Both the position numbers and the translations under genes were made by a program. This document shows positions 44,545 to 52,526 of a stretch of 64,000 nucleotides of DNA, in pieces (position 1 is the stretch's first letter; the number at the start of each line of letters is the position of its first letter). Source of the stretch: UBA1546 sp049302185 (GTDB lineage: Bacteria > Nitrospirota > Thermodesulfovibrionia > Thermodesulfovibrionales > UBA1546); contig JBAQLV010000013.1 of assembly GCA_049302185.1 (NCBI GenBank), forward strand, positions 62,001 to 126,000, written 5' to 3'. A model generated the notes under the pieces. It did not search any database. It saw only the letters and a list, made by a program, of their open reading frames with translations, and was not told the origin of the DNA.

Positions 44545-44937
44545 ATGAAAAAAACTGTATTTTTGGTTTTCATGGGACTGCTTCTCTTCTCATTCGGCTG
44601 CGCCACAAAAGAGTATGTAAAGGAGCAGGTAGACCCTCTCGCAGACAGGATTAACAAGCTGGAGGCCAAGATTGCGGACATTGAAGCCCGGCAAGGGAAA
44701 ATGACTGCTGATCTGGCTAATGCCAAGAAAGAGGTAGCAAATGCCAAGATGATGGCTGAAGAGGCTATGAAGGCTGCAAAGGAGTCTTCTGATAAGGCTG
44801 ATACAGCTGTAAAGAAGGCAGAGATGGCTGCAGAAAAGGCAGAAATGGCTGCGAAGAAAGCAGCTGCATCAATGGAAAAGACAGAAACTGCATCCAAAAA
44901 GGCTAAAAAGGCATTTGAATTGCAGCAGAAGAAGTAG
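44545..44937 (+). CDS. Lpp/OprI-like alanine-zipper lipoprotein
   Basis: A 130-residue protein with an N-terminal lipoprotein signal (LVFMGLLLFSFGC) and Cys at about residue 20, then a long helical region rich in Ala, Lys and Met with heptad spacing (ADLANAKKEVANAKMMAEEA). This is the layout of Lpp/OprI-type outer-membrane lipoproteins, which brace the outer membrane to peptidoglycan. It is about twice the length of E. coli Lpp. It ends QQKK, a possible peptidoglycan anchor. Strong promoter and terminator surround it. Confidence 0.8.
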   Translation: MKKTVFLVFMGLLLFSFGCATKEYVKEQVDPLADRINKLEAKIADIEARQGKMTADLANAKKEVANAKMMAEEAMKAAKESSDKADTAVKKAEMAAEKAEMAAKKAAASMEKTETASKKAKKAFELQQKK

Positions 44938-44959
44938 TTTGCAGTATTAAGTAGTGTTA

Positions 44960-44998
44960 AGAGGGGCGTGAAAATTAATTTCTGAGCCCCTTTTTTTC
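44960..44998 (+). terminator. Rho-independent terminator after the lipoprotein
   Basis: AGGGGC pairs with GCCCCT around an A/T-rich loop and is followed by a run of T. Ends next to the stop of the convergent L,D-transpeptidase. T tract is good only on the plus strand. Confidence 0.75.
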
Positions 44999-45895
44999 TT
45001 AATCTGAGATCTCGACAGGAATGCCCTTTTTCTCTTTTATCGCAGCATTTAATTTCTCGGTGTTAACACCTTCAAGCAGGTTTTTCCTCTTTAGCAGTTT
45101 CACAGCCATTTCGGAATATTTTGATTTTTTGTGGTAATCGTCCTTGTGCACCTCAATGAATACCTTATTGTTTTTGACGCCTACTTTTACAGGTTGTTTG
45201 ACTATAGTCACCCTGCTGCCTTTTGGCGCTAATTTGAAAAGCTTCGGGATGTCTTCGGGGTACAGCCTTATGCATCCATGACTTGCCCTTCTGCCAACTC
45301 CCCATGGCCTGTTCGTACCGTGGATGAGATAACTCTTTAATGAAAGCCTTAAGGCATGAGAGCCAAGCGGGTTGTCAGGTCCCTGGGGGACTACTTCAGG
45401 TAAATTTGGTTTTTCCTTTCTGATGGATTCAGGCACACGCCAGCTTGGTTTTACTATCTTTTCTACGATATTGAACTCTCCTGTCGGCGTATCATTTCCT
45501 TCGCTGCCGATTCCTACAGGGAAAGTCGCCACAAGTGTTGAACTGCCGCGCCTGGAAAAATAATAGAGCCTCATCTCAGAGAGATTTATAACAAGACCTT
45601 CGTATGATTTCACATCCGGCAGTATCCATGAAAAAGGTATGGTGACTAACGTCCCATTTCCTGGGACAAATGGATCAATATCAGGATTTGCGTCAGCAAT
45701 CTCATTGTAGCCGAGTTTAAACTTTCGCGCTATCTCAATCAAAGACTCATCGTTCTTGACAGTGTAGTTTTTGAGGGAACCGACCACTGTATTGTTCTTT
45801 GTGTATGGGTAAGACGCAGAGTCAGCAGACGGCACTATCCATAATATAAAAAAGTTAAAACCGAATATTGCTGTTAGAAACAGCCTGTTCTTCAT
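44999..45895 (-). CDS. LysM and YkuD-domain L,D-transpeptidase
   Basis: A 298-residue exported enzyme starting MKNRLFLTAIFGFNF, a signal peptide. I chose this ATG over one at 45928 because AGGAG lies about 10 bases ahead of it. A LysM domain (YTVKNDESLIEIARKF) is followed by a YkuD catalytic domain (YEGLVINLSEMRLYYF, HGTNRPWGVGRRASHGCIRL) with the catalytic Cys in SHGC. It forms 3-3 cross-links in peptidoglycan or attaches lipoproteins such as the neighbouring Lpp-like protein. Confidence 0.88.
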   Translation of the reverse strand: MKNRLFLTAIFGFNFFILWIVPSADSASYPYTKNNTVVGSLKNYTVKNDESLIEIARKFKLGYNEIADANPDIDPFVPGNGTLVTIPFSWILPDVKSYEGLVINLSEMRLYYFSRRGSSTLVATFPVGIGSEGNDTPTGEFNIVEKIVKPSWRVPESIRKEKPNLPEVVPQGPDNPLGSHALRLSLKSYLIHGTNRPWGVGRRASHGCIRLYPEDIPKLFKLAPKGSRVTIVKQPVKVGVKNNKVFIEVHKDDYHKKSKYSEMAVKLLKRKNLLEGVNTEKLNAAIKEKKGIPVEISD

Positions 45896-46042
45896 CAGTG
45901 AAACACTCCTGTTTAATTTAAATTTCATGATACTGCATTTCCAGAATGCTATCTGTATTATATCTATTTCTTGGTGTAATTGGCATGAGTCTGTTGTTTT
46001 TTGGATGTTACTGTTTTAAACTTAAACAAGTGAGGTGGTAAG

Positions 46043-47425
46043 GTGAAAATACAATTCCTTGGCGGCGTAAGAACTGTTACAGGCTCATGCTTCTATATCC
46101 GGACATCGGAAATCAAGATGCTTGTTGACTGCGGCATGTTTCAGGGAGAAGATTCCTATGACATTAACAGAGCGCCTTTTTTGGTTAATCCTTCAGAGAT
46201 AGATTACCTGTTCCTTACGCATGCCCATATTGATCACAGCGGGCTTATCCCAAAGCTTGTCAAAGACGGTTTCAGCGGGAAGATAGTTACAACATCTGCG
46301 ACTGCAGACCTTGCAGAACTGATGCTTTATGATTCAGCGCATATTCAGGAAACTGATTCTGAATGGCATGCGAGAAGGGCGTTAAGGGCAGGTAAAGAAC
46401 CGGCGCTTCCGCTTTATACCGTTGATGACGTTAAGGCTTCAATACCATTTTTCAAGAAAGTTTCTTACGGAAAGATTGAGCATACAGGGAAGGGCATTAA
46501 GTACAGATTCCTTGATGCAGGACACATTCTCGGTTCAGGCAGTCTGGAGATATGGTTTCAGGACGGGCATAAAGAGAAAAAAATAATATTCTCAGGAGAC
46601 ATCGGAAGAAAAGGAAACCCGATAATAAATGACCCGTCGCTTGCAACAGAGGCTGAGTATGTTGTCATGGAATCAACTTACGGCAACAGACTCCACAAAG
46701 GCATGTCAGAGACTATTGACGAGCTTGTGGAAGTTATAAAGGTGACATTCAAAAAAGGCGGAAATGTTATTATCCCTGCCTTTGCAATTGGAAGGACGCA
46801 GGATCTCCTGTATGTGCTTAACAGGCTCGTGCGCGAAGGAAGGCTCTATAAAATCAATGTTTATATAGACAGCCCTTTGGCTGAGCAAGCGACAAAGACC
46901 TATCTTGCGCACCCTGAGTGTTTTGATGAGGAGGCAAAAAGGATTCTCAGCGCCGACTCGGTGGGAGACAGCATCAGGCTCAGATTTACCGATTCTGTTG
47001 ATGAATCCATTGCGCTGAATAAGATTAAATCCCATGCGATAATTATTGCCGGAAGCGGTATGTGCGAAGGCGGAAGGATAAGACATCATTTTAAACATAA
47101 CCTCTGGAGGCCTGAGTGCAGCATTATATTTTCAGGATTTCAGGCAAGAGGCACGCTCGGCAGGAGGATTGTTGACGGCGCAAGAGTTGTGCGTATCTTT
47201 GGGGAAGAGATAGCAATGAAGGCAGGGATATATACACTCGGCGGATTCTCTGCTCATGCGGATCAGAAGGAACTCCTTGAATGGCTTGCATCATTCAAAG
47301 GTAGTCCGCAGGTCTTTGTGGTTCACGGAGAAGAGGAAACATCGCTTGCATTTTCAGAGATGATAAAAGAGAAATACGGCTTTGTCACCCATGTCCCTTC
47401 AAAAGGGGAGGAGTATGAAATATAG
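46043..47425 (+). CDS. Metallo-beta-lactamase/beta-CASP ribonuclease
   Basis: A 460-residue protein of the MBL-fold, beta-CASP RNA-processing family. THAHIDHSG is the zinc-binding HxHxDH, DAGHILGSGS the next zinc region, SGDIGR the aspartate strand, and GMCEGGRIRHH plus GGFSAHADQKEL the beta-CASP and last His motifs. Relatives are RNA exo-/endonucleases akin to CPSF73. It starts with GTG at 46043, with GAGGTG 5 bases upstream. It appears to stand alone. Confidence 0.87.
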   Translation: MKIQFLGGVRTVTGSCFYIRTSEIKMLVDCGMFQGEDSYDINRAPFLVNPSEIDYLFLTHAHIDHSGLIPKLVKDGFSGKIVTTSATADLAELMLYDSAHIQETDSEWHARRALRAGKEPALPLYTVDDVKASIPFFKKVSYGKIEHTGKGIKYRFLDAGHILGSGSLEIWFQDGHKEKKIIFSGDIGRKGNPIINDPSLATEAEYVVMESTYGNRLHKGMSETIDELVEVIKVTFKKGGNVIIPAFAIGRTQDLLYVLNRLVREGRLYKINVYIDSPLAEQATKTYLAHPECFDEEAKRILSADSVGDSIRLRFTDSVDESIALNKIKSHAIIIAGSGMCEGGRIRHHFKHNLWRPECSIIFSGFQARGTLGRRIVDGARVVRIFGEEIAMKAGIYTLGGFSAHADQKELLEWLASFKGSPQVFVVHGEEETSLAFSEMIKEKYGFVTHVPSKGEEYEI

Positions 47426-47504
47426 CTGGCTCGGCACTATCCGCCTATGGCTTGATTTTTTGCAGGGGGAGGGATAAGAGAGTGACGGAGTAAAGATTTT
47501 CTGC

Positions 47505-47534
47505 TTTACATCAATGAGATTTGTAAACTATAAT
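47505..47534 (+). promoter_or_regulatory. Sigma-70-type promoter of the DUF433-PIN operon
   Basis: TTTACA (47505-47510), an 18-base spacer and TATAAT (47529-47534). The ATG at 47541 is 6 bases after the -10 box, so the mRNA would begin at the start codon itself. Confidence 0.7.
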
Positions 47535-47540
47535 TTGGAT

Positions 47541-47816
47541 ATGACTTCTGCAACTGAATATAAATACATTGTAAAAGATGAGGAGATACTTGAAGGAGAG
47601 CCTATTATCAAAGGGACACGGACACCTGTAAGGGCTATCGTAGAAAACTGGCGATTTGGCTTGTCTCCCGAAGAAATTATTATTCACCTGCCGCACCTTA
47701 CACTTGCACAGGTATTTGAAGCCCTGAGTTATTACAGTGATCATCAGGAGGAAATCAATGCCTATATCGAGAGAAACAAGATACCTGAAGAAAAAATCCA
47801 CCCCTCATTAAAATGA
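47541..47816 (+). CDS. DUF433 antitoxin-like protein
   Basis: A 91-residue protein of the DUF433 family, with IVKDEEILEGEPIIKGTRTPVRAIVENWRFG, the usual start of this winged-helix DNA-binding antitoxin family. I chose the ATG at 47541 over 47514 because a promoter ends just upstream; the longer start would lie inside the promoter. It overlaps the PIN-like gene by 4 bases. Likely antitoxin and autorepressor of the pair. Confidence 0.82.
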   Translation: MTSATEYKYIVKDEEILEGEPIIKGTRTPVRAIVENWRFGLSPEEIIIHLPHLTLAQVFEALSYYSDHQEEINAYIERNKIPEEKIHPSLK

Positions 47817-48148
47817 TTTCAGTTTATTGCGATGAGGACGTTGATGTTCTCATAAAACCACTTCTTGAAGCAAAAGGTTTCAAGGTCTTTACATCTCTTA
47901 ACGAAAAAATGCTTGGCACTTCGGATACGCAGCAGATTGACCATGCAATAAAGAAAAAATGCGTCTTTCTAACGCACAACCGGGTCCATTATGAAAAGCT
48001 TTATTCTGAACTTGCAGCGAAAGGGATAATTCATTATGGCATTATCGTAGCCGCCAGAAGGAATGTCTATGAACTTGCAAAGAGAGTATCAAGAGTCCTG
48101 TCCATTCATTCAGAAGAAAAGTTAAAAAACCTGTTTATCTATATTTAG
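47813..48148 (+). CDS. DUF5615 PIN-like toxin
   Basis: A 111-residue PIN-like nuclease of the DUF5615 kind. ISVYCDEDVD holds the first acidic residues, and VFLTHNRVHYEKLY, where the second Asp of the usual THD is Asn, is the central strand. It is probably the RNase toxin partner of the upstream DUF433 protein, as is often seen for this pair. The Asp-to-Asn change may lower activity; this is inference from the family pattern. Confidence 0.78.
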   Translation: MISVYCDEDVDVLIKPLLEAKGFKVFTSLNEKMLGTSDTQQIDHAIKKKCVFLTHNRVHYEKLYSELAAKGIIHYGIIVAARRNVYELAKRVSRVLSIHSEEKLKNLFIYI

Positions 48149-48177
48149 CTTTCGTATCCCTGCACAAAAGGGAGAGA

Positions 48178-48393
48178 TTGAGATATGGAAAAAGTAAATT
48201 AAAATCAATGACCATCGCAGAGGCGAGTGATTTTTTTGACGAACATGACCTGTTTGAATCAGGTGGGGTAAGAGAGGTCACCGACATCAGGTTCAGCCTC
48301 AAAAAGAAGAAATATGTCGGCCTAGATACGGAGCTTTTTAAGAAAATCAGGAGCAAGGCTAAAAGACTCCATAAGAGTGAAGGAAAAACTTAG
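48178..48393 (+). CDS. Orphan BrnA/CopG-like antitoxin, C-terminally short
   Basis: A 71-residue protein starting at TTG (ATG at 48208 is an alternative) with EASDFFDEHDLFE and KKKKYVGLDTELFKKIRSKAKRLH, which match the antitoxin group with a ribbon-helix-helix end. Relatives continue about ten residues past this point (LINEWL-type end); here a stop comes early. No BrnT-like toxin is beside it. Probably an orphan or decaying antitoxin. Confidence 0.5.
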   Translation: MRYGKSKLKSMTIAEASDFFDEHDLFESGGVREVTDIRFSLKKKKYVGLDTELFKKIRSKAKRLHKSEGKT

Positions 48394-48812
48394 GAAAACT
48401 TAGGGACACTGAGCCTGTCTAAAAACTCAAAAATACTTTACGATAACTACTTCGTATAGAAACAAAACGTAGATTAAGAAAGTCGCACAGGCATTAGGGT
48501 GTGATTTGCAGATTAAACTTGTGCCGAAAGCACGATAGGTTGATACAAAACAATATTCCTCTCGATCCGGTAAGAAGCGGCTAACAGGACAAGGTCTTTC
48601 ATCTTAAAGACAAATAAGCCGGGGGACGCTTCCCACATTCCCGCCCGAGTATCAAAGGGGCATAGTATCAAAGCGCCAAAGTGTCAGAATGTCAAGCCGT
48701 ACGATGCTTCTGTTTTATTGTTTGCCTGTCGACCGAGTTTGTTTTTCTGAATTGAGAACGTCTCTGATGTGCTTTTTGAAAGAGGGGAGATTATCTCTAT
48801 TTTCAAAGAGCC
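48394..48812. other. Gene-poor spacer with decayed antitoxin tail and repeats
   Basis: A 419-base stretch without an intact gene. It contains a fragment encoding the end of an XRE antitoxin (48476-48538, listed separately), a REP-like piece GGGGGACGCTTCCCACATTC at about 48621-48640, and a degenerate 8-base repeat (AGTATCAAAG, AAAGTGTC, AGAATGTC) at about 48649-48693. The rest has no signal I can name. Confidence 0.5.
48476..48538 (+). pseudogene. Remnant of an XRE-family antitoxin C-terminus
   Basis: Reads KKVAQALGCDLQIKLVPKAR then stop. LxKVAxALGCxLxIxLVPK is the usual end of HigA/XRE antitoxins. An in-frame stop lies directly upstream, but a one-base shift in the AAGAAA run would restore RLRKVAQALGC. 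No helix-turn-helix part remains. Confidence 0.5.
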
Positions 48813-49193
48813 TTAACTGTAACACTTAAGAACGATAACCCCTTTTGCTGCTTTGAAAGCATCTTTTAGCATATCCACATCTTCCAGCAGCCCTCTGTAA
48901 TAACCAGCTATATGAAGAGCCTTATATAATTTTTCAAATTCTCTTGTGAGTTTGCCATTATAAGGTGTCAGATATTTTCTAATCATCTCCCTGTACCCCT
49001 CAACAGACTGGGGGAGGTCTTTTGGGTCCACGCCTCTGGCTATAAGGTATTCGTCAATTGCCTTAAGGATTGCAAGATATGCGGTTCCGCAGGCTTCCTG
49101 AACATACTTGATATCAGTATAAGTATTGTCCTCTATGGGGGATTTACTTAACAGCTCTTTTGCGTTTTCAAAGTATCTGATTGCTTCTCTCAT
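48813..49193 (-). CDS. DUF5618/HEPN-like protein
   Basis: A 126-residue, all-helical protein starting MREAIRYFENAKELLSKSP. Sequence features (ACGTAYLAILKAIDEYLIARG, AGYYRGLLEDVDMLKDAF) match the DUF5618 group, which has a HEPN-like layout. The clear HEPN R-x4-6-H motif is not obvious. HEPN proteins often pair with MNT nucleotidyltransferases; none is adjacent, though an HTH-MNT-like gene lies at 52527. Function unknown. Confidence 0.65.
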   Translation of the reverse strand: MREAIRYFENAKELLSKSPIEDNTYTDIKYVQEACGTAYLAILKAIDEYLIARGVDPKDLPQSVEGYREMIRKYLTPYNGKLTREFEKLYKALHIAGYYRGLLEDVDMLKDAFKAAKGVIVLKCYS

Positions 49194-49233
49194 TCTTTTA
49201 TCCTAACAGTTGTAAATTGGACTGACCTCGTTA

Positions 49234-49716
49234 TCATTTTTTGAATTTTCTCCTTAACGCATTTTCAACTGCTTCAGGAACAAGTCCTTTTACAGAGCCT
49301 CCGAATGATGCGACTTCTTTTACAACGGTGGATGTCAGGAACGAGTATTCCTCTGAAGGCATCATAAAAACAGTCTCTATTTTGAGGTCAAGCCTTCTGT
49401 TCATGAGCGCCATCTGAAGTTCGTATTCAAAATCAGACACGGCGCGCAGTCCTCTTATGATTGCTATTCCGTTCTTTGACTTTACATATTCAACCAAAAG
49501 CCCGTCAAATGAATCAACGCTGACATTTTTTAAGCCTTTGAGAGATTTTTTTATCAGCTTAATGCGTTCCTCAGTGCTGAACAAAGGTTGTTTCTTCTGC
49601 GCTGTTGTTATAGCGATAATAACCTTGTCAAATATTCTAAGCCCTCTTTTCACAAGGTCTATGTGGCCGTTTGTTATAGGGTCAAAAGTTCCCGGATAAA
49701 TCGCAGTTTTTTTCAT
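49234..49716 (-). CDS. coaD: Phosphopantetheine adenylyltransferase
   Basis: Transfers AMP to 4'-phosphopantetheine, the fourth step of coenzyme A synthesis. It has 160 residues, as usual. PGTFDPITNGHIDLVKRG carries the T/HxGH nucleotidyl-transfer motif, IRGLRAVSDFEYELQMALMNRRL the substrate region, and YSFLTSTVVKEVASFGG the second ATP motif (near ISSTxVR). It overlaps rsmD by 4 bases on the same strand, a common pairing. Confidence 0.95.
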   Translation of the reverse strand: MKKTAIYPGTFDPITNGHIDLVKRGLRIFDKVIIAITTAQKKQPLFSTEERIKLIKKSLKGLKNVSVDSFDGLLVEYVKSKNGIAIIRGLRAVSDFEYELQMALMNRRLDLKIETVFMMPSEEYSFLTSTVVKEVASFGGSVKGLVPEAVENALRRKFKK

Positions 49717-50288
49717 TGTTTTTTCCTGTATAATGTTAGCATAGTGTCGCCGTATTTGTAAGCCTTCTTCTGCACGAAATTACCTATCTCATCGGGCAGC
49801 TTCTTCTTTGAAAGATGTTCTGCAATGACAATGCCTTCATCATTAAGCATCTCTCCGCCAGACAACTGAGGAAGTATGCGTTCAAGCTCTCCTGAATGAT
49901 AAGGAGGGTCAAGGAAGATTATATCAAACTTCAAACCCTCTTTTACCGCTTTAGTTATAAAGGCGGATGCCTCTCCTTTGATGATGTCAGCCTTTGAGGA
50001 GTATCCGCAGTCTTTTAGCATCTTCTCTATCTGTTCTGTTCTTTTTCTGTCAGCTTCCACAAAAAAAACAGCGCTTGCTCCTCTGCTGAGAGCTTCTATC
50101 CCTACCGCGCCTGTGCCTGCGTAGAGGTCAATGAATTTAGCATCCACGATTAAGCTGCCTATGATATTGAAAACAGACTCTCTTACCTTGGATGACGTTG
50201 GTCTTAATGTATCCTGTTTTGCAGCAGTTTTCTGCGCTTTTTTAAAGTTTATTTTTTTTCCTTTTAAATGACCTGCGGAGATTCTCAT
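49713..50288 (-). CDS. rsmD: 16S rRNA (guanine-966-N2)-methyltransferase
   Basis: A 191-residue RsmD: MRISAGHLKGKKINF, then RPTSSKVRESVFNII, the SAM-binding FIDLYAGTGAVGIEALSRG and the catalytic FLDPPY. It methylates a guanine of 16S rRNA in small-subunit assembly. It is followed by coaD in the usual order. A heptamer repeat lies just upstream of its start. Confidence 0.93.
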   Translation of the reverse strand: MRISAGHLKGKKINFKKAQKTAAKQDTLRPTSSKVRESVFNIIGSLIVDAKFIDLYAGTGAVGIEALSRGASAVFFVEADRKRTEQIEKMLKDCGYSSKADIIKGEASAFITKAVKEGLKFDIIFLDPPYHSGELERILPQLSGGEMLNDEGIVIAEHLSKKKLPDEIGNFVQKKAYKYGDTMLTLYRKKQ

Positions 50289-50364
50289 GATTCATGATGC
50301 ACGATACATGATACACGATAACAGTTCTATCTCTATCTTGCGTCCTGCATCTTGCATCATGCAT
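50285..50364. repeat. Degenerate heptamer repeat, head-to-head
   Basis: Units ATTCATG, ATGCACG, ATACATG, ATACACG are followed by a centre and then TCTTGCG, TCCTGCA, TCTTGCA, TCATGCA. It lies between purN and rsmD and resembles the block at 41927-42004. Can fold as a hairpin. Confidence 0.75.
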
Positions 50365-51016
50365 CTGTTTCATCTATGGGTGGGTTAACGATATTTGATG
50401 AGATCACAGGATGGTTTTTTATCGAAACCTTCCTGCCCTTAATCTCGAGCCTTCCCTCGGAAAAGAGCCTTACTGCTTCGGGATATATCCTGTGCTCAAG
50501 GCTCAGTATGCGTTCGGAAAGAGTATCTTCCGTGTCATCAGGCATTACAGGGACCGCTGCTTGGATAATTACAGGCCCTGTATCCATGCCCTTATCAACA
50601 AAATGAACTGTGCATCCTGAAATCTTGACGCCGTAGTCAAGAGCCTGTTTCTGTCCGTGCAGCCCCGGGAATGAAGGAAGCAGTGCAGGATGGATATTCA
50701 TTATCCTATTTGGGAATGCGTCTATCAGAGGTTTTCTCACGATCCTCATAAATCCTGCGAGCATGACAAGCTCAACGCCGCATGATTTCAGTTCGTCTGC
50801 AATTTTTTTGAAGAATTCATCCTTTGTTGCAAACTCTTTCGGGTTTATAAAGATATATTTTATGTTATGCCTCTTAGCCCGTTCTATTGCAACGGCGGAT
50901 GGATTATCTGTTATCAATATCTCTATTGAGGCTTTGAGATTTTTATTTTCTATCGCATCTATTATTGCATGAAAGTTAGAGCCGCGGCCTGATGCAAGAA
51001 CACCTATCTTCAGCAT
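50357..51016 (-). CDS. purN: Phosphoribosylglycinamide formyltransferase
   Basis: The third step of purine synthesis, using 10-formyl-tetrahydrofolate. 219 residues from the ATG at 51016, chosen because GGAGGG is 9 bases ahead; the TTG at 51022 is too close. IGVLASGRGSNFHAIIDAI opens the protein, IMNIHPALLPSFPGLHGQ has the catalytic His, and GCTVHFVDKGMDTGPVI the catalytic Asp loop. Upstream of rsmD on the same strand, with a repeat between. Confidence 0.95.
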   Translation of the reverse strand: MLKIGVLASGRGSNFHAIIDAIENKNLKASIEILITDNPSAVAIERAKRHNIKYIFINPKEFATKDEFFKKIADELKSCGVELVMLAGFMRIVRKPLIDAFPNRIMNIHPALLPSFPGLHGQKQALDYGVKISGCTVHFVDKGMDTGPVIIQAAVPVMPDDTEDTLSERILSLEHRIYPEAVRLFSEGRLEIKGRKVSIKNHPVISSNIVNPPIDETDA

Positions 51017-51049
51017 AATCAAATGCCCTCCATTTTTGCATTTGCTGAA

Positions 51050-52006
51050 CTAAAGTCTTATCTCAATGTAGGCGGTTTCTCTTAGTTCTCTGAGCCAGTG
51101 CTTATATTTTTCAGAAAAACGCTGTTCAGTCAGCTTATTTTTGGCGGATTCTTTTATTGCGGCTGCGCTCTGTTTTTCTATTTTTTCTTCAAGCTTAATG
51201 ATATGCAATCCCATGTCAGTCCAGAATGGCTGACTGATATCGCCTGCTTTCATCTGAGATAAAACATCTGTGAATTCTTTCGCCATCTGGCCCTTTTTAA
51301 TAAATCCGAGGTCTCCTCCGGCCTTGCCTGACGGGTCTTCGGAATGTTTCTGGGCAAGTGAAGCAAAATTCTCTCCGGCCTTTATCTGCTGATAGACAGT
51401 TCCTGCCTTTTCTTCTGCTGTTTTTCTGTCAGCAGCGCTGTTTGGCTTCGTGAAAAAGATCTGCCGTATCCTGTAAGCGTCATCAGTTATTAAGGTGTCC
51501 TTGCTCTTTTCTATATATTTCGCTATCTCAGCATCAGAAAAGACTATCTTATTTCTTACCTCCTGCGAAACGACCCTGCTTAATATAATCTGCTCTGCGA
51601 GTTTTTTCTTGTATTCATCTAATGTGAATCCTTCTTTTTTCAGTGAGGCTGTCAATGTTTGCTCGTCCATGGAATATTTTTTCTTTATGTCGTTTATAGC
51701 CTCGGTCACCTCTTCTGCCGCTGCATCTATACCTTTCTGCTTTGCAGCCTGAATTTGCAATTTCATGTCTATCAGGACTTCAAGGAATGGCCCCTCATTT
51801 TCCTTAAATATCTTTCTCTTTTCCTCTTCTTTTATGTCTTTAATTTTATCGCTTGCTTCAAATTCCATTGCCTTATATAAATCACTCCATGTGATGACTT
51901 CCTGATTCACGACTGCAATCACCTTGTCGAGAAGTATAGCTGCGCTGGAAACACCGCAGAAAACCAGAATTATTAATACAGAAATGAATGCCTTAAGCCT
52001 TATCAT
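51050..52006 (-). CDS. SurA-like periplasmic peptidyl-prolyl isomerase
   Basis: A 318-residue protein with a signal peptide (LKAFISVLIILVFCGVSSA), a SurA_N chaperone domain (VIAVVNQEVITWSDL, LIDMKLQIQAAKQKG) and one parvulin domain (RIRQIFFTK, FASLAQKHSEDPSGKAGGDLGFIKKGQM, GLHIIKLEEK). It folds outer-membrane proteins in the periplasm. E. coli SurA has two parvulin domains; this has one. Strong ribosome binding site AGGAGGAAAC before ATG. Confidence 0.88.
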   Translation of the reverse strand: MIRLKAFISVLIILVFCGVSSAAILLDKVIAVVNQEVITWSDLYKAMEFEASDKIKDIKEEEKRKIFKENEGPFLEVLIDMKLQIQAAKQKGIDAAAEEVTEAINDIKKKYSMDEQTLTASLKKEGFTLDEYKKKLAEQIILSRVVSQEVRNKIVFSDAEIAKYIEKSKDTLITDDAYRIRQIFFTKPNSAADRKTAEEKAGTVYQQIKAGENFASLAQKHSEDPSGKAGGDLGFIKKGQMAKEFTDVLSQMKAGDISQPFWTDMGLHIIKLEEKIEKQSAAAIKESAKNKLTEQRFSEKYKHWLRELRETAYIEIRL

Positions 52007-52526
52007 TGTTTCCTCCTGAAAATGTGAAAACTGATGTGTAAGTATACCCTATGACCGATAAATAATTCTACTCTACGAGCCATAGGCAAGATTGTCTTTA
52101 GTTTGCCGTTAGTGAATCTCAAGACTACTTTATCATCAACTGGCATGTTTAAATTTTATGAGTTGCTTATATATATGTCAAGTGCATGTAAAGATTGTAT
52201 ATCAGACTTAATGCTTGTGCCTGTTTAGTCGAATGCCCCAATATGTAGTATTTGCTCTAAAAATGAACGATTGTTCTATAACTTGCAGTGGATTGCTGTG
52301 TAATCAGATTGCTCCGTATACATTAATCTTATGTTTTGTTCACAAATAGGATTGTACCTATTTACTTTGAATATAGGTTTGTATAAATAGAGCAGTTAAT
52401 CGTTGACTTAAGAAAGATGTATTGAATCAGAATTATATCCTTGTAATCATAAAAAATATCCTTTTGTATAAAAAGTTAATTTTTTTGTTGACAAATCTGT
52501 TTTGTTGTGATATAAATTAATGCAAG
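52007..52526. other. AT-rich intergenic region
   Basis: 520 bases between the divergent surA-like and HTH-MNT genes with no open frame I believe. It has one perfect short inverted repeat, AAATAGG at 52344-52350 with CCTATTT at 52357-52363, separated by six bases, which could be an operator. A strong promoter closes its right end. The rest shows nothing I can name. Confidence 0.5.
52488..52516 (+). promoter_or_regulatory. Consensus sigma-70 promoter
   Basis: TTGACA (52488-52493), exactly 17 bases of spacer, and TATAAA (52511-52516). The gene's ATG is 10 bases beyond, so the leader would be only a few bases, with no ribosome binding site. Confidence 0.8.

Noticed and set aside
26092..50364. 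Heptamer blocks considered as a CRISPR array
   Set aside because: Units are only 7 bases with no unique spacers of constant size, and no cas genes are present.
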